The notes beneath the pieces are model-generated. The model was not told the DNA's origin. It did not search any database and was given only the letters and a program-made list of their open reading frames with translations. Of a DNA stretch of 6,016 nt, positions 1 to 6,016 are shown piece after piece. The translations under genes and the position numbers were made by a program. Each line of letters begins with the position of its first letter. Position 1 is the stretch's first letter. Source of the DNA: Oscillospiraceae bacterium (GTDB lineage: Bacteria > Bacillota > Clostridia > Saccharofermentanales > Saccharofermentanaceae); contig CACZPC010000165.1 of assembly GCA_902782985.1 (NCBI GenBank), positions 1-6,016 on the forward strand. Direction: 5' to 3'.

Positions 1-350
1 ATACCGTTCCAGAAAACGAGATTGCCGACGACGATATCTATGATGATAGTCGCTATTACGGCTCTCTGATCAAGATCCCAGCCGCCGAGGCACAGGAAGA
101 GAGTAAGCATTACCGCATCCGCCACACAGGTGATCAGGAATTCTATAAGAAGAGCCGTGCCTCTCTGAGTGTTCCGAAGTCCCGGAAGCGGAAATTTCTT
201 AAAGGACGGAACTATCAGGCAAAAAAGCATCATTATTGCCAGAACGACATATGAAGGAACGAGAAAACGCGGCTCAAGGGGAACTCCCGTAAAATCAAAG
301 ATAAATAACAGGTTGGATACCAGAATAAAAATGATCGTCGCGAATATCAT
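1..350 (-). CDS. Polytopic membrane protein, N-terminal part (possible membrane-anchored lipase-like hydrolase)
   Basis: The minus strand is open for 116 codons from an ATG at 348-350 to the window edge, with no stop, so this is the start of a gene that continues past position 1. The visible protein is very hydrophobic, with about four membrane stretches (roughly residues 2-20, 31-50, 67-90 and 97-113). A short basic segment around residues 52-63 (SFKKFPLPGLRNTQRG) separates the second and third. The start is 3 bases after the pflA stop, and GGGGG at 359-363 is a modest Shine-Dalgarno sequence 8 bases upstream, so co-transcription with pflA is likely. The end (VGNLVFWNG) reminds me of the membrane N-terminus of clostridial lipase-like alpha/beta hydrolases. 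That is recall of a family, not proof, because no catalytic serine motif falls inside the window. I am confident it is coding but not of its function. Confidence 0.75.
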   Translation of the reverse strand, partial: MIFATIIFILVSNLLFIFDFTGVPLEPRFLVPSYVVLAIMMLFCLIVPSFKKFPLPGLRNTQRGTALLIEFLITCVADAVMLTLFLCLGGWDLDQRAVIATIIIDIVVGNLVFWNG

Positions 351-353
351 CTG

Positions 354-1079
354 TCAGGCCCCCAGGATATTTCTGGCGTTGGCAACCCTTTCCTTAGTCG
401 GCGGATCGATTCCCTCAAGTTCATAGGGAATACCGAGAGTCTGCCACTTATGCACTCCGAGAGTATGGTACGGAAGAACTTCGACCTTCTCTACAGTCTT
501 CAGGGTGTCGATAAACTCCCTGAGCTTATGAAGATATTCATCCTTATCATTTCGCTCGGGAACAAGGACATGCCTGATCCACATCGGGATGCCCATATCA
601 GAAAGCTTGCGGGCCATCGCCAGTATATTATCATTAGAACACTTGGTAAGGATCTTATGTCCTTCGGGGTCTATATGCTTGATATCGAGCATAACAAGAT
701 CCGTGTATTTCATAAGCTCCGTGAACTTAGAGAAGAACGGTTCCTTCTCGGTATAAGGATTACCGCTGGTATCAAGACATGTATTAATGCCCATTTCCTT
801 AGCCTTCTTAAAAAGCTCGATGAGAAAGTCGATCTGAAGCAGCGGCTCGCCTCCGCTTACCGTGATACCGCCGTCTTCTCCCCAGTAAGCCTTATATCTT
901 ACGGCAGTGTTAAGAAGCTCTTCAACAGTATATTCCCTGCCTTCTTTCATATTCCACGTATCGGGATTATGGCAGAACTGGCATCTCATGGCGCAGCCGC
1001 TCAGGAAAATGATATATCTGACTCCTGGACCGTCTACCGATCCGAAGCTTTCCAACGAATGAACATAACCTTTAGTCAT
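354..1079 (-). CDS. pflA: Pyruvate formate-lyase activating enzyme (radical SAM)
   Basis: This 241-residue cytoplasmic enzyme uses a [4Fe-4S] cluster and S-adenosylmethionine to make the 5'-deoxyadenosyl radical that installs the glycyl radical on pyruvate formate-lyase (EC 1.97.1.4). The cluster cysteines are C29, C33 and C36 (CAMRCQFC), the same numbering as in Escherichia coli PflA, followed by HNPDTW. The SAM-binding GGEP is at 76-79. TCLDTSG, TDLVMLDIKH, WIRHVLVP and LPYHTLGVHKW follow in family order. The length is close to the 246 residues of the E. coli enzyme. There is no extra ferredoxin-like insert of the kind seen in glycerol dehydratase or benzylsuccinate synthase activases, which supports the PFL assignment. 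The ATG at 1077-1079 has a strong ribosome site. The gene lies 16 bases after a DMT membrane gene, and pflB, its usual upstream neighbour, is not in that position. Confidence 0.96.
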   Translation of the reverse strand: MTKGYVHSLESFGSVDGPGVRYIIFLSGCAMRCQFCHNPDTWNMKEGREYTVEELLNTAVRYKAYWGEDGGITVSGGEPLLQIDFLIELFKKAKEMGINTCLDTSGNPYTEKEPFFSKFTELMKYTDLVMLDIKHIDPEGHKILTKCSNDNILAMARKLSDMGIPMWIRHVLVPERNDKDEYLHKLREFIDTLKTVEKVEVLPYHTLGVHKWQTLGIPYELEGIDPPTKERVANARNILGA

Positions 1080-1086
1080 ATCTGAT

Positions 1087-1093
1087 CTCTCCT
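1087..1093 (-). promoter_or_regulatory. Ribosome binding site of pflA
   Basis: On the minus strand AGGAGAG ends 7 bases before the pflA ATG. This strong Shine-Dalgarno sequence fixes the start at 1079. It sits in the 16-base gap after the stop codon of the preceding DMT gene (TAG at 1096-1098), so pflA can be initiated independently of ribosomes arriving from upstream. Confidence 0.85.
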
Positions 1094-1095
1094 GT

Positions 1096-1443
1096 CTATA
1101 GCGAATAGATCACTATTCCGGCTACTATTATACACAGTGCCACAGCTTTTTTTGCATTCAGCTTTTCTTTAAGAAAGATCATTCCCAATACCGTCATAAA
1201 GAAATAACCTGTCGATTCAAGTATCGGTCCCATAGTCAAGGGAACGACCTTATAGGCATATATCGACATAAAAGTGGCAAGGAAAAAGATAAAATAAGCA
1301 CCTATAACATAAGGATTCAGGTATTCCTTAATAACGGAACCGTGCTTCTTATCCGCAGACTTCTTAAGGATGATCTGCGAGATGTTGCTTATAAACACTC
1401 CTAATATCAATACACTCGAATAGATGAGCAATGTCTTATTCAT
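1096..1443 (-). CDS. Small DMT/SMR-like membrane protein, second subunit of a pair
   Basis: This is a 115-residue protein with four predicted membrane helices (about 6-24, 46-64, 70-90 and 98-114), the size and layout of the small multidrug resistance / EamA-half class in the drug/metabolite transporter superfamily. The first helix has no glutamate equivalent to E14 of EmrE. It carries SQIILKKSA instead, which resembles the Q-x-x-x-K pattern in ArnE/ArnF-type lipid flippases. A buried-looking glutamate is at residue 76 in PILESTGY. The C-terminal half reads LGMIFLKEKLNAKKA and then GIVIYS, typical of EamA proteins. I chose ATG at 1441-1443. The GTG at 1450-1452, three codons earlier in frame, lies inside the Shine-Dalgarno sequence and is unlikely to be used. 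The start overlaps the end of the first DMT gene by 8 bases, which suggests translational coupling and a heterodimer. The substrate is unknown; a polyprenyl-phosphate sugar is inferred from the neighbours. Confidence 0.85.
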   Translation of the reverse strand: MNKTLLIYSSVLILGVFISNISQIILKKSADKKHGSVIKEYLNPYVIGAYFIFFLATFMSIYAYKVVPLTMGPILESTGYFFMTVLGMIFLKEKLNAKKAVALCIIVAGIVIYSL

Positions 1444-1783
1444 ATTTCTCACCTCTCGTATAAAGCATTATGCCCGCCATAACTATGAGCGATCCTATCA
1501 GCTTTTGAGGAGTAATCAATTCGTGAAATATAAAGACTCCCCATATCATTGTCCAAATAACTCCGACGGCCTTGTTTGCATAAGCAAATGTCAACGGTAA
1601 CCTCTTGATTATCTGCTGCCATGCTATCGCATATACACCCAGGATAAAGATCAATCCGGCATAGTAAAAAATGAACTTCGGGCTCAGAAATCTCTCTCCT
1701 GCCGCCATCTTGCTGCAAACACCGCCGAAAGAATAAAAGGCTATAAGCAAATGAAGAAGTATTATCGTCTTAACTTTTTTCAT
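1436..1783 (-). CDS. Small DMT/SMR-like membrane protein, first subunit of a pair
   Basis: This 115-residue protein has four predicted membrane helices (about 6-22, 38-55, 67-86 and 94-109) and belongs to the short-chain drug/metabolite transporter type. Recognisable features are SKMA after helix 1, YAIAWQQIIKRLPLTFAYA spanning the helix 2-3 loop, the aromatic helix 3 VIWTMIWGVFIF, the HE pair at 87-88, and the GIMLY end of helix 4. The EmrE-type helix 1 glutamate is absent, which argues against proton-coupled multidrug export. The ATG at 1781-1783 lies within the last codons of the upstream YfhO gene (14-base overlap), and AGAGG sits 10 bases before it. The stop overlaps the next DMT gene by 8 bases in ATGAATAA. 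Two adjacent, non-identical short DMT genes usually encode a heterodimer. By analogy with ArnE/ArnF it may flip a lipid-linked sugar for the adjacent YfhO proteins; this is inference from context. Confidence 0.88.
   Translation of the reverse strand: MKKVKTIILLHLLIAFYSFGGVCSKMAAGERFLSPKFIFYYAGLIFILGVYAIAWQQIIKRLPLTFAYANKAVGVIWTMIWGVFIFHELITPQKLIGSLIVMAGIMLYTRGEKYE
1448..1455 (-). promoter_or_regulatory. Ribosome binding site deciding the start of the second DMT gene
   Basis: On the minus strand GAGGTGAG lies 4 bases before the ATG at 1441-1443 and is an almost perfect match to the 16S rRNA anti-Shine-Dalgarno sequence. The GTG that would give a three-residue longer protein is inside this element. 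The site is also coding sequence for the RGE residues near the end of the first DMT protein. Confidence 0.8.
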
Positions 1784-4442
1784 TTTTGTTGTTCCTCTTT
1801 TTGTCTACAGCGACGCAAGCGAGGAAAACCGCCAGCGATCCGGTAGTTATAAGCAATCCCTCCGTCAGGTACGGAGTTCTATATGTTAATTCCACATTAT
1901 GTGAACCCGCATCGACTGCTACCGCCATAAAACCGATATTTGCTTTCAGTATCGGTACCGCTTCTCCGTCGATCTTTGCCGTCCAGCCGGCAGAATAAGG
2001 TACAGCTATATAAAGATATTTATCCTGATCGGCTGTAGCATTGATGTGGATGTGATTTCCGTCAAGTTCATAGGAAATATTATCCATGTCGGCATGCTCA
2101 TAGAATCTCGACACGGTCTCATCTATCTGCTCGGGAGATCTCGTATAGATCCTGATATCCTCCCATGAATAAGTACCGGGCTTATTAAAGTAGATCCTTA
2201 TGGTATCGGCTTTACCTTCTACGTATCCGAAATCAAAAGCGCATGTATCTTTCCAGTGATAGTACATATCGTTAATAGCCTTACCCTCAAAGAAATCATG
2301 AGCGAAATAAGATCCGTCAATTCCTAACGACACGGTTACTACGTAAAAATCGTCGGCGTTTATCTTGTCAAGATAAACGATTATCTCACTGTCGGAGATC
2401 TCTTCGGTCGACAATACCATATAACTGTCCGCTTCTACTTTGTATGTATTCTCTCCTGTCTCGGTAATACCGGAAGACTCAACAACAGAATATTCACAGA
2501 GTTCGTGCATATTCTCAAACTGCGAAAGCAACGGACCGTCCTCAAGGATACATCTTTCCATCATAAGTTCTTCGGCTGATATGGGGTCAATGGAATCAAG
2601 TACCGATTCGGAAACGGCCTCATCGTAGAAGTACACCATCGAAGTACCGTCCTTGGTCCTGTACAGATCAAGGGCATCCATGTTCCTTACTAATTCATAA
2701 GAATACGGAGCGTACAGATGGCCTTCATTAGCAGTATCGATCACGATATATTCCGTACCGTTCATCATCTCAAGATAACCTCTGCCACGAAGACCGTCAT
2801 ACATATAACCGATAGGATTACTGATGATCGCCATCTTGTTATAGTACTTATCCACATCATTATTGTAATTGCTGTTATAGAAATCGTAGCCGTTAACATC
2901 CAGACACATCGAAGAATTAAGCGGAACGTCATCGATAACGAAAGGCACATAATCGAACCTGCTGTCCTTAAGATCCTCTCTCTCGCTCTCAGTCATCAAA
3001 AGCACACCGTTACTGTTCAGAAGATAATCATAGCAACTTCCGAATTCCATCTCGACAGAAAGAAGATAAAGATTAAAATGAGCATATCCCAGAAAAACAC
3101 AGGATGCCAGCATCAGCACCATAAGGATGTTATACTTCTTGTTATCGCTTAAAGATCTCATGCTGATAAAGCTCATAGCGCCGGTTATGATCAATGCCGA
3201 TAAACCTGATATAAACCCGGATTCATCAGTAAGTATGACTGTCAACACACAGTAAACACCCGAGATCACGGTAAGAATGAGTAATGTCTTCGTCTTTATC
3301 GTAAGGATGCGGTCAAACTTTACGGTTACGATATAAGCTGCCAGCATAAGATAACCGAAGATATATCTTCCTGTCGGGAAATTAAGACCGTTAAATACAG
3401 AACCTATGGCAGGGATCGCAAACGAGACAGTGTAGATCACGAACAACACCTTAAGGAACATGTCCTTTTTCCTGTCTGCAAAAAGTACGAACGCCGCCAA
3501 AAGGAACACTGAGGATACTCCCCAGAAACCTTCGTGCCCGATACCGGTATTGGAGAATGCAAATAAGGTAAGGTTCTTAAAGACTTCAGGAGAAAAAAGC
3601 GCATATTCCGCTTTTAGGGTAAGTCGATCAAGTCCTGAAAGGTTCATAACAGCCGGAAGCTGGAATCCTATGCCGATGCCTGCACCGATCACGGTATAGA
3701 CTATAAACCTTGAGATTAACCGCAGGAAGCTCTTGACCGAGTGCATCTCCTTATCAAATATAAATCTGATAACACAGTAAAATACGATCAGAAGTCCCAT
3801 CATATACGTAAAGTAGTAAGAATACATCACGCAGGCACAGAGCATCAGGACATAAAGTTTGAACCCTTTGTTATTCCATAATCTGTCGACTCCGATCATG
3901 AGAAGCGGGAACAGATAAAAGACATTGATAAAATATGCCTGTGTAAATGACACATAGATAACGGATGAAAAAGCATATACCAACGCACCTGCTACGATCC
4001 CGTTTGCCTTTGCCTTCCTGCAGTATGCAAAATAAGCAAAAGCGGCGCCTGACAGATAGAGCTTAAATATGATCAAGGCATCAAAGAAATATTCGGATAC
4101 CTTATAAGGTATAAGAGCGGATAACCAGTAAAAAGGATCGGTAAGCGGATATGCCACTGCCGATAAAGTAATAAGCGAATCGCTTCCCATACCTATCGTC
4201 ATATCCCACATAGGGAGCTCGAATACATGTCTGATAAAAATATTACTGCAAAGTTTTCTTATCCATTTGCCGATATACAGATAATAAGCATACTGTTGAT
4301 ATATGCCGTCAGCCATAGTGAACATGCTCTTATGCCCTGCCGCAAAGAAAACGATCACGCTAAAGAGTGCATATATCACGAACCATATCGTGTACTTTTT
4401 GAGTATCGGTAAAAATTCCTTTCGGCTATTTAAACTTGTCAT
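1770..4442 (-). CDS. YfhO-family GT-C membrane glycosyltransferase (complete paralogue)
   Basis: This 890-residue integral membrane protein has about a dozen or more helices in the first 460 residues, a large extracytoplasmic domain at about 460-860, one last helix at about 861-881 and a basic tail (KKRNNKNEK). YfhO-family signatures are the first-loop MADGIYQQY around D45, where GT-C enzymes carry their catalytic acidic residue, then WDMTIGMGSD (79-88), AYPLTDPFYWLSALIP (97-112), SGAAFAYFAY (131-140), GALVYAFSS (152-160) and LFPLLMIGVDRL (177-188). The C-terminal block YLYIAVPYSAGWTAKIDG (809-826) is also typical. In Bacillus subtilis and Listeria, YfhO/GtlB proteins are implicated in transferring sugar from undecaprenyl phosphate to lipoteichoic acid outside the membrane; the acceptor here is unknown. 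The ATG start shares one base with the upstream stop (TGATG) and has AAGGAAG 4 bases before it. The tail overlaps the first DMT gene by 14 bases. Confidence 0.93.
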   Translation of the reverse strand: MTSLNSRKEFLPILKKYTIWFVIYALFSVIVFFAAGHKSMFTMADGIYQQYAYYLYIGKWIRKLCSNIFIRHVFELPMWDMTIGMGSDSLITLSAVAYPLTDPFYWLSALIPYKVSEYFFDALIIFKLYLSGAAFAYFAYCRKAKANGIVAGALVYAFSSVIYVSFTQAYFINVFYLFPLLMIGVDRLWNNKGFKLYVLMLCACVMYSYYFTYMMGLLIVFYCVIRFIFDKEMHSVKSFLRLISRFIVYTVIGAGIGIGFQLPAVMNLSGLDRLTLKAEYALFSPEVFKNLTLFAFSNTGIGHEGFWGVSSVFLLAAFVLFADRKKDMFLKVLFVIYTVSFAIPAIGSVFNGLNFPTGRYIFGYLMLAAYIVTVKFDRILTIKTKTLLILTVISGVYCVLTVILTDESGFISGLSALIITGAMSFISMRSLSDNKKYNILMVLMLASCVFLGYAHFNLYLLSVEMEFGSCYDYLLNSNGVLLMTESEREDLKDSRFDYVPFVIDDVPLNSSMCLDVNGYDFYNSNYNNDVDKYYNKMAIISNPIGYMYDGLRGRGYLEMMNGTEYIVIDTANEGHLYAPYSYELVRNMDALDLYRTKDGTSMVYFYDEAVSESVLDSIDPISAEELMMERCILEDGPLLSQFENMHELCEYSVVESSGITETGENTYKVEADSYMVLSTEEISDSEIIVYLDKINADDFYVVTVSLGIDGSYFAHDFFEGKAINDMYYHWKDTCAFDFGYVEGKADTIRIYFNKPGTYSWEDIRIYTRSPEQIDETVSRFYEHADMDNISYELDGNHIHINATADQDKYLYIAVPYSAGWTAKIDGEAVPILKANIGFMAVAVDAGSHNVELTYRTPYLTEGLLITTGSLAVFLACVAVDKKRNNKNEKS
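1794..1798 (-). promoter_or_regulatory. Ribosome binding site of the first DMT gene
   Basis: On the minus strand AGAGG lies 10 bases before the ATG at 1781-1783, inside the lysine- and asparagine-rich tail of the upstream YfhO gene. The spacing is slightly long, so initiation probably relies partly on ribosomes finishing the YfhO gene. Confidence 0.6.
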
Positions 4443-6016
4443 CAGGCTTCCTTCTTTTTCTTGTTACAAAACTCGTAAATTCCGAATCCGATCACGGATA
4501 TCAACGAACATATCAGTCCCGTTTTCAGATAAGGCGTAAAATAGACCAACTCAACCTCATGTTCACCCTGCGATACCGGCAGGGCCATAAAGGCAGAATT
4601 TGCTTTTATTATATCAGCCTTTTCACCGTCGATATAAGCTGTCCATCCCTCGGAATCCGGAACGGCAATATAGAGGTATTTATCCTTATCCGCATAAGCA
4701 TTGATACGGATATGATTACCGTCAAGCTCGTAAGCAATATCGTCCATGCATGCCTGATCATAAAATGATCTCAGCATTGCATCGAGCTGCTCGGAATCTC
4801 TGGTGTAGATCTTGATATCATTCAATGTGTAATTTCCGGGAACGGTAAAGATCAGCTTGATCCCATCTACGGTATCTTCGCAATAACCGAAATTAAAAAG
4901 GAAAGTATCTTTTCCGTGGTAATAGAAACTATTGACATCGATCCCGCCTAAAAAGTCAGCGGAAATATAATCTTCGCCGTGCATCAAAGAAGGAACGACA
5001 ACATAACTCGAATCGGAATTCAATCCGTCAAGATAAAGGCTTATCTCCTTATCGGAAACATCCTCAAACTCCAATAAGATATATCCTTTATCCGTAACGG
5101 TAAAAGAATCGTCAGCGATAAATTCAACATTCTCCGTTTCCGCCACAGTAAACCCTATCTCATTATGCTGCGGAACGAAATCCATCTCAGAGCCGCCCTC
5201 ATCTGTTACGCATCTTTGCATCAATAGCTCTTCGCGGCTGATGGGCGATAACTGATCATATACGCTCGAAGATACAAAATCATCATAGAAATATACGATT
5301 GAAACATCCGTTGAAGCGGCATAAAGACCATAAACTTCTTCGGACGAAATGTGCTCATACGAATAAGGAGGCTTTAGTCCGGTATCCTTCTCTTCATAAC
5401 ACAGAAGGTATCTGCTGCCGTTCATGAGCTCAAGGAAATCTCTGCCTCTCATACCCGAATATGAATATCCGATAGGATTACTGACGACCGCCAGAGAATC
5501 ATAATAACTGTCCAGATCATTATTATAATTGCTGTGATAGAAGTCATAGCCGTTTAGATTCAGGACCATTGATGAATTCAATGGTTCCATATCATACGAA
5601 TACGGGATATAGTCGAATCTTATGTCATCAATATCATCACGTTCAATAACAAGATCTGCACCCGTAGACTCATACAATATCTTATTAGCATTTCCGATAT
5701 CCACATACCAAAACAGATCCTTAAATCCAGTAACTGATACAGCTGCTATCGATATAAATATGACGAAAAGATAGAATAACGGGGCTTTTGAGGAACTATA
5801 TTCCGATTTGGTGTTATACCAGCCTGTCATCACTACGGTAATGACCAGTGATATTCCCGAAAGAGCTCCGTTAAGATCATAAAGTATCACTGCAAGGATA
5901 AGATATATAAATGAGATCACTAGTGAGATGTACCAGATCTTGCCCCTGAACTTATGCAGATCATCAAATTCAACTGCAACAATATATGCAACCAGAAGGA
6001 TAAGACCGAACACATA
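4442..6016 (-). CDS. YfhO-family membrane glycosyltransferase, C-terminal part (upstream paralogue)
   Basis: The frame stays open through position 6016, so the ATG at 6011-6013 is internal and the true start is outside the window. The 524 visible residues (YMFGLILLVAY first) align with residue 360 onward of the neighbouring YfhO protein (YIFGYLMLAAY), so about 360 N-terminal residues, including the predicted catalytic loop, are missing. Counting from the internal methionine, membrane helices lie at about 2-17, 24-46, 47-64 and 78-95, then a long extracytoplasmic domain, a final helix near the end and a KKKKEA tail. Blocks shared with the paralogue include PLNSSM, NGYDFY, SNYNND, SNPIGY, MNG, YELDGNHI, DKYLYIAVP and GWTA. 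A truncated pseudogene cannot be excluded from the C-terminus alone, but the intact frame and good ribosome spacing at its end favour a full gene. It is the first gene of the visible operon. Confidence 0.9.
   Translation of the reverse strand, partial: YVFGLILLVAYIVAVEFDDLHKFRGKIWYISLVISFIYLILAVILYDLNGALSGISLVITVVMTGWYNTKSEYSSSKAPLFYLFVIFISIAAVSVTGFKDLFWYVDIGNANKILYESTGADLVIERDDIDDIRFDYIPYSYDMEPLNSSMVLNLNGYDFYHSNYNNDLDSYYDSLAVVSNPIGYSYSGMRGRDFLELMNGSRYLLCYEEKDTGLKPPYSYEHISSEEVYGLYAASTDVSIVYFYDDFVSSSVYDQLSPISREELLMQRCVTDEGGSEMDFVPQHNEIGFTVAETENVEFIADDSFTVTDKGYILLEFEDVSDKEISLYLDGLNSDSSYVVVPSLMHGEDYISADFLGGIDVNSFYYHGKDTFLFNFGYCEDTVDGIKLIFTVPGNYTLNDIKIYTRDSEQLDAMLRSFYDQACMDDIAYELDGNHIRINAYADKDKYLYIAVPDSEGWTAYIDGEKADIIKANSAFMALPVSQGEHEVELVYFTPYLKTGLICSLISVIGFGIYEFCNKKKKEA
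4447..4453 (-). promoter_or_regulatory. Ribosome binding site of the complete YfhO gene
   Basis: On the minus strand AAGGAAG lies 4 bases before the ATG at 4440-4442. It is embedded in the codons for the last residues (KKEA) of the upstream YfhO gene, so it doubles as coding sequence. Next to the TGATG stop-start junction it indicates translation reinitiation between the two paralogues. Confidence 0.8.

Noticed and set aside
169..426. An 85-residue plus-strand open frame
   Set aside because: It crosses the junction of pflA and the partial membrane gene on the opposite strand and looks like neither a known protein nor a coherent hydrophobic or globular sequence.
450..1085. A 211-residue open frame on the plus strand
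   Set aside because: It is antisense to pflA, which has all family motifs and a strong ribosome site; the plus-strand product has no recognisable domain.
1127..1156. A possible minus-strand promoter ahead of pflA (TATAAT-like attata at 1127-1132)
   Set aside because: No TTGACA-like element sits at a 16-18 base spacing, and the site is within the DMT coding sequence; an AT-rich match alone is not enough.
1449..1718. An 89-residue minus-strand frame inside the first DMT gene
   Set aside because: It is a frame-shifted shadow of the DMT gene; the overlapping frame gives clean membrane helices and has its own ribosome site.
1096..1783. Reading the DMT pair as a multidrug efflux (EmrE-like) pump
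   Set aside because: Neither protein has a glutamate in the first helix, which is essential in EmrE-type pumps, and the context is envelope glycosylation rather than resistance.
1770..1800. T-rich run that could look like a terminator tail
   Set aside because: The T run is on the plus strand while transcription is on the minus strand, no hairpin precedes it, and it encodes lysine codons in the overlapping YfhO and DMT genes.
2718..3152. A 144-residue plus-strand open frame rich in His and Ile
   Set aside because: It is antisense to the YfhO ectodomain. Its composition follows from the complement of Asp-, Asn- and Tyr-rich codons on the real coding strand.
6011..6013. ATG as the start of the upstream YfhO gene
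   Set aside because: The frame remains open upstream to the window edge, and this methionine aligns to residue 361 of the full-length paralogue, inside a membrane helix.

Overview
The window reads as a compact chromosomal stretch from an anaerobic Firmicute, most likely a gut or rumen Clostridia of the Lachnospiraceae type. The grounds are a moderately low GC content, strong purine-rich Shine-Dalgarno sequences, a pyruvate formate-lyase activating enzyme, and YfhO-family membrane proteins. The family-level placement is inference; no rRNA or other taxonomic marker is present.

All genes lie on the minus strand and are transcribed from high to low coordinates. In order they are: the C-terminal part of one YfhO-family protein (4442-6016, cut by the window edge); a complete YfhO paralogue (1770-4442); two small four-helix DMT/SMR-like membrane proteins (1436-1783 and 1096-1443); pflA (354-1079); and the start of a polytopic membrane protein (1-350, cut by the window edge). 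Coding density is close to 100%. The largest gap between genes is 16 bases (1080-1095), and the first three junctions are overlaps of 1, 14 and 8 bases. There is no non-coding stretch of 300 bases and no visible internal terminator. I saw no convincing promoter, RNA gene, mobile element or CRISPR array. The promoter of this probable operon must lie beyond position 6016.

The first four genes look like a cell-envelope glycosylation module. YfhO proteins are GT-C-type membrane glycosyltransferases that, in Bacillus and Listeria, take sugar from an undecaprenyl-phosphate carrier on the outer face and modify lipoteichoic acid or related polymers. The two small DMT proteins overlap the YfhO gene and each other. 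They lack the first-helix glutamate of multidrug SMR pumps and resemble the ArnE/ArnF pair that flips lipid-linked aminoarabinose. A reasonable inference is that they form a heterodimeric flippase supplying the YfhO enzymes. The cytoplasmic GT2 enzyme that would load the carrier is not in this window.

The downstream pflA is canonical, with cluster cysteines at 29, 33 and 36, but its usual partner pflB is not next to it. The final partial gene has a hydrophobic N-terminal region that faintly recalls the membrane part of clostridial lipase-like alpha/beta hydrolases; the catalytic part, if any, is outside the window.
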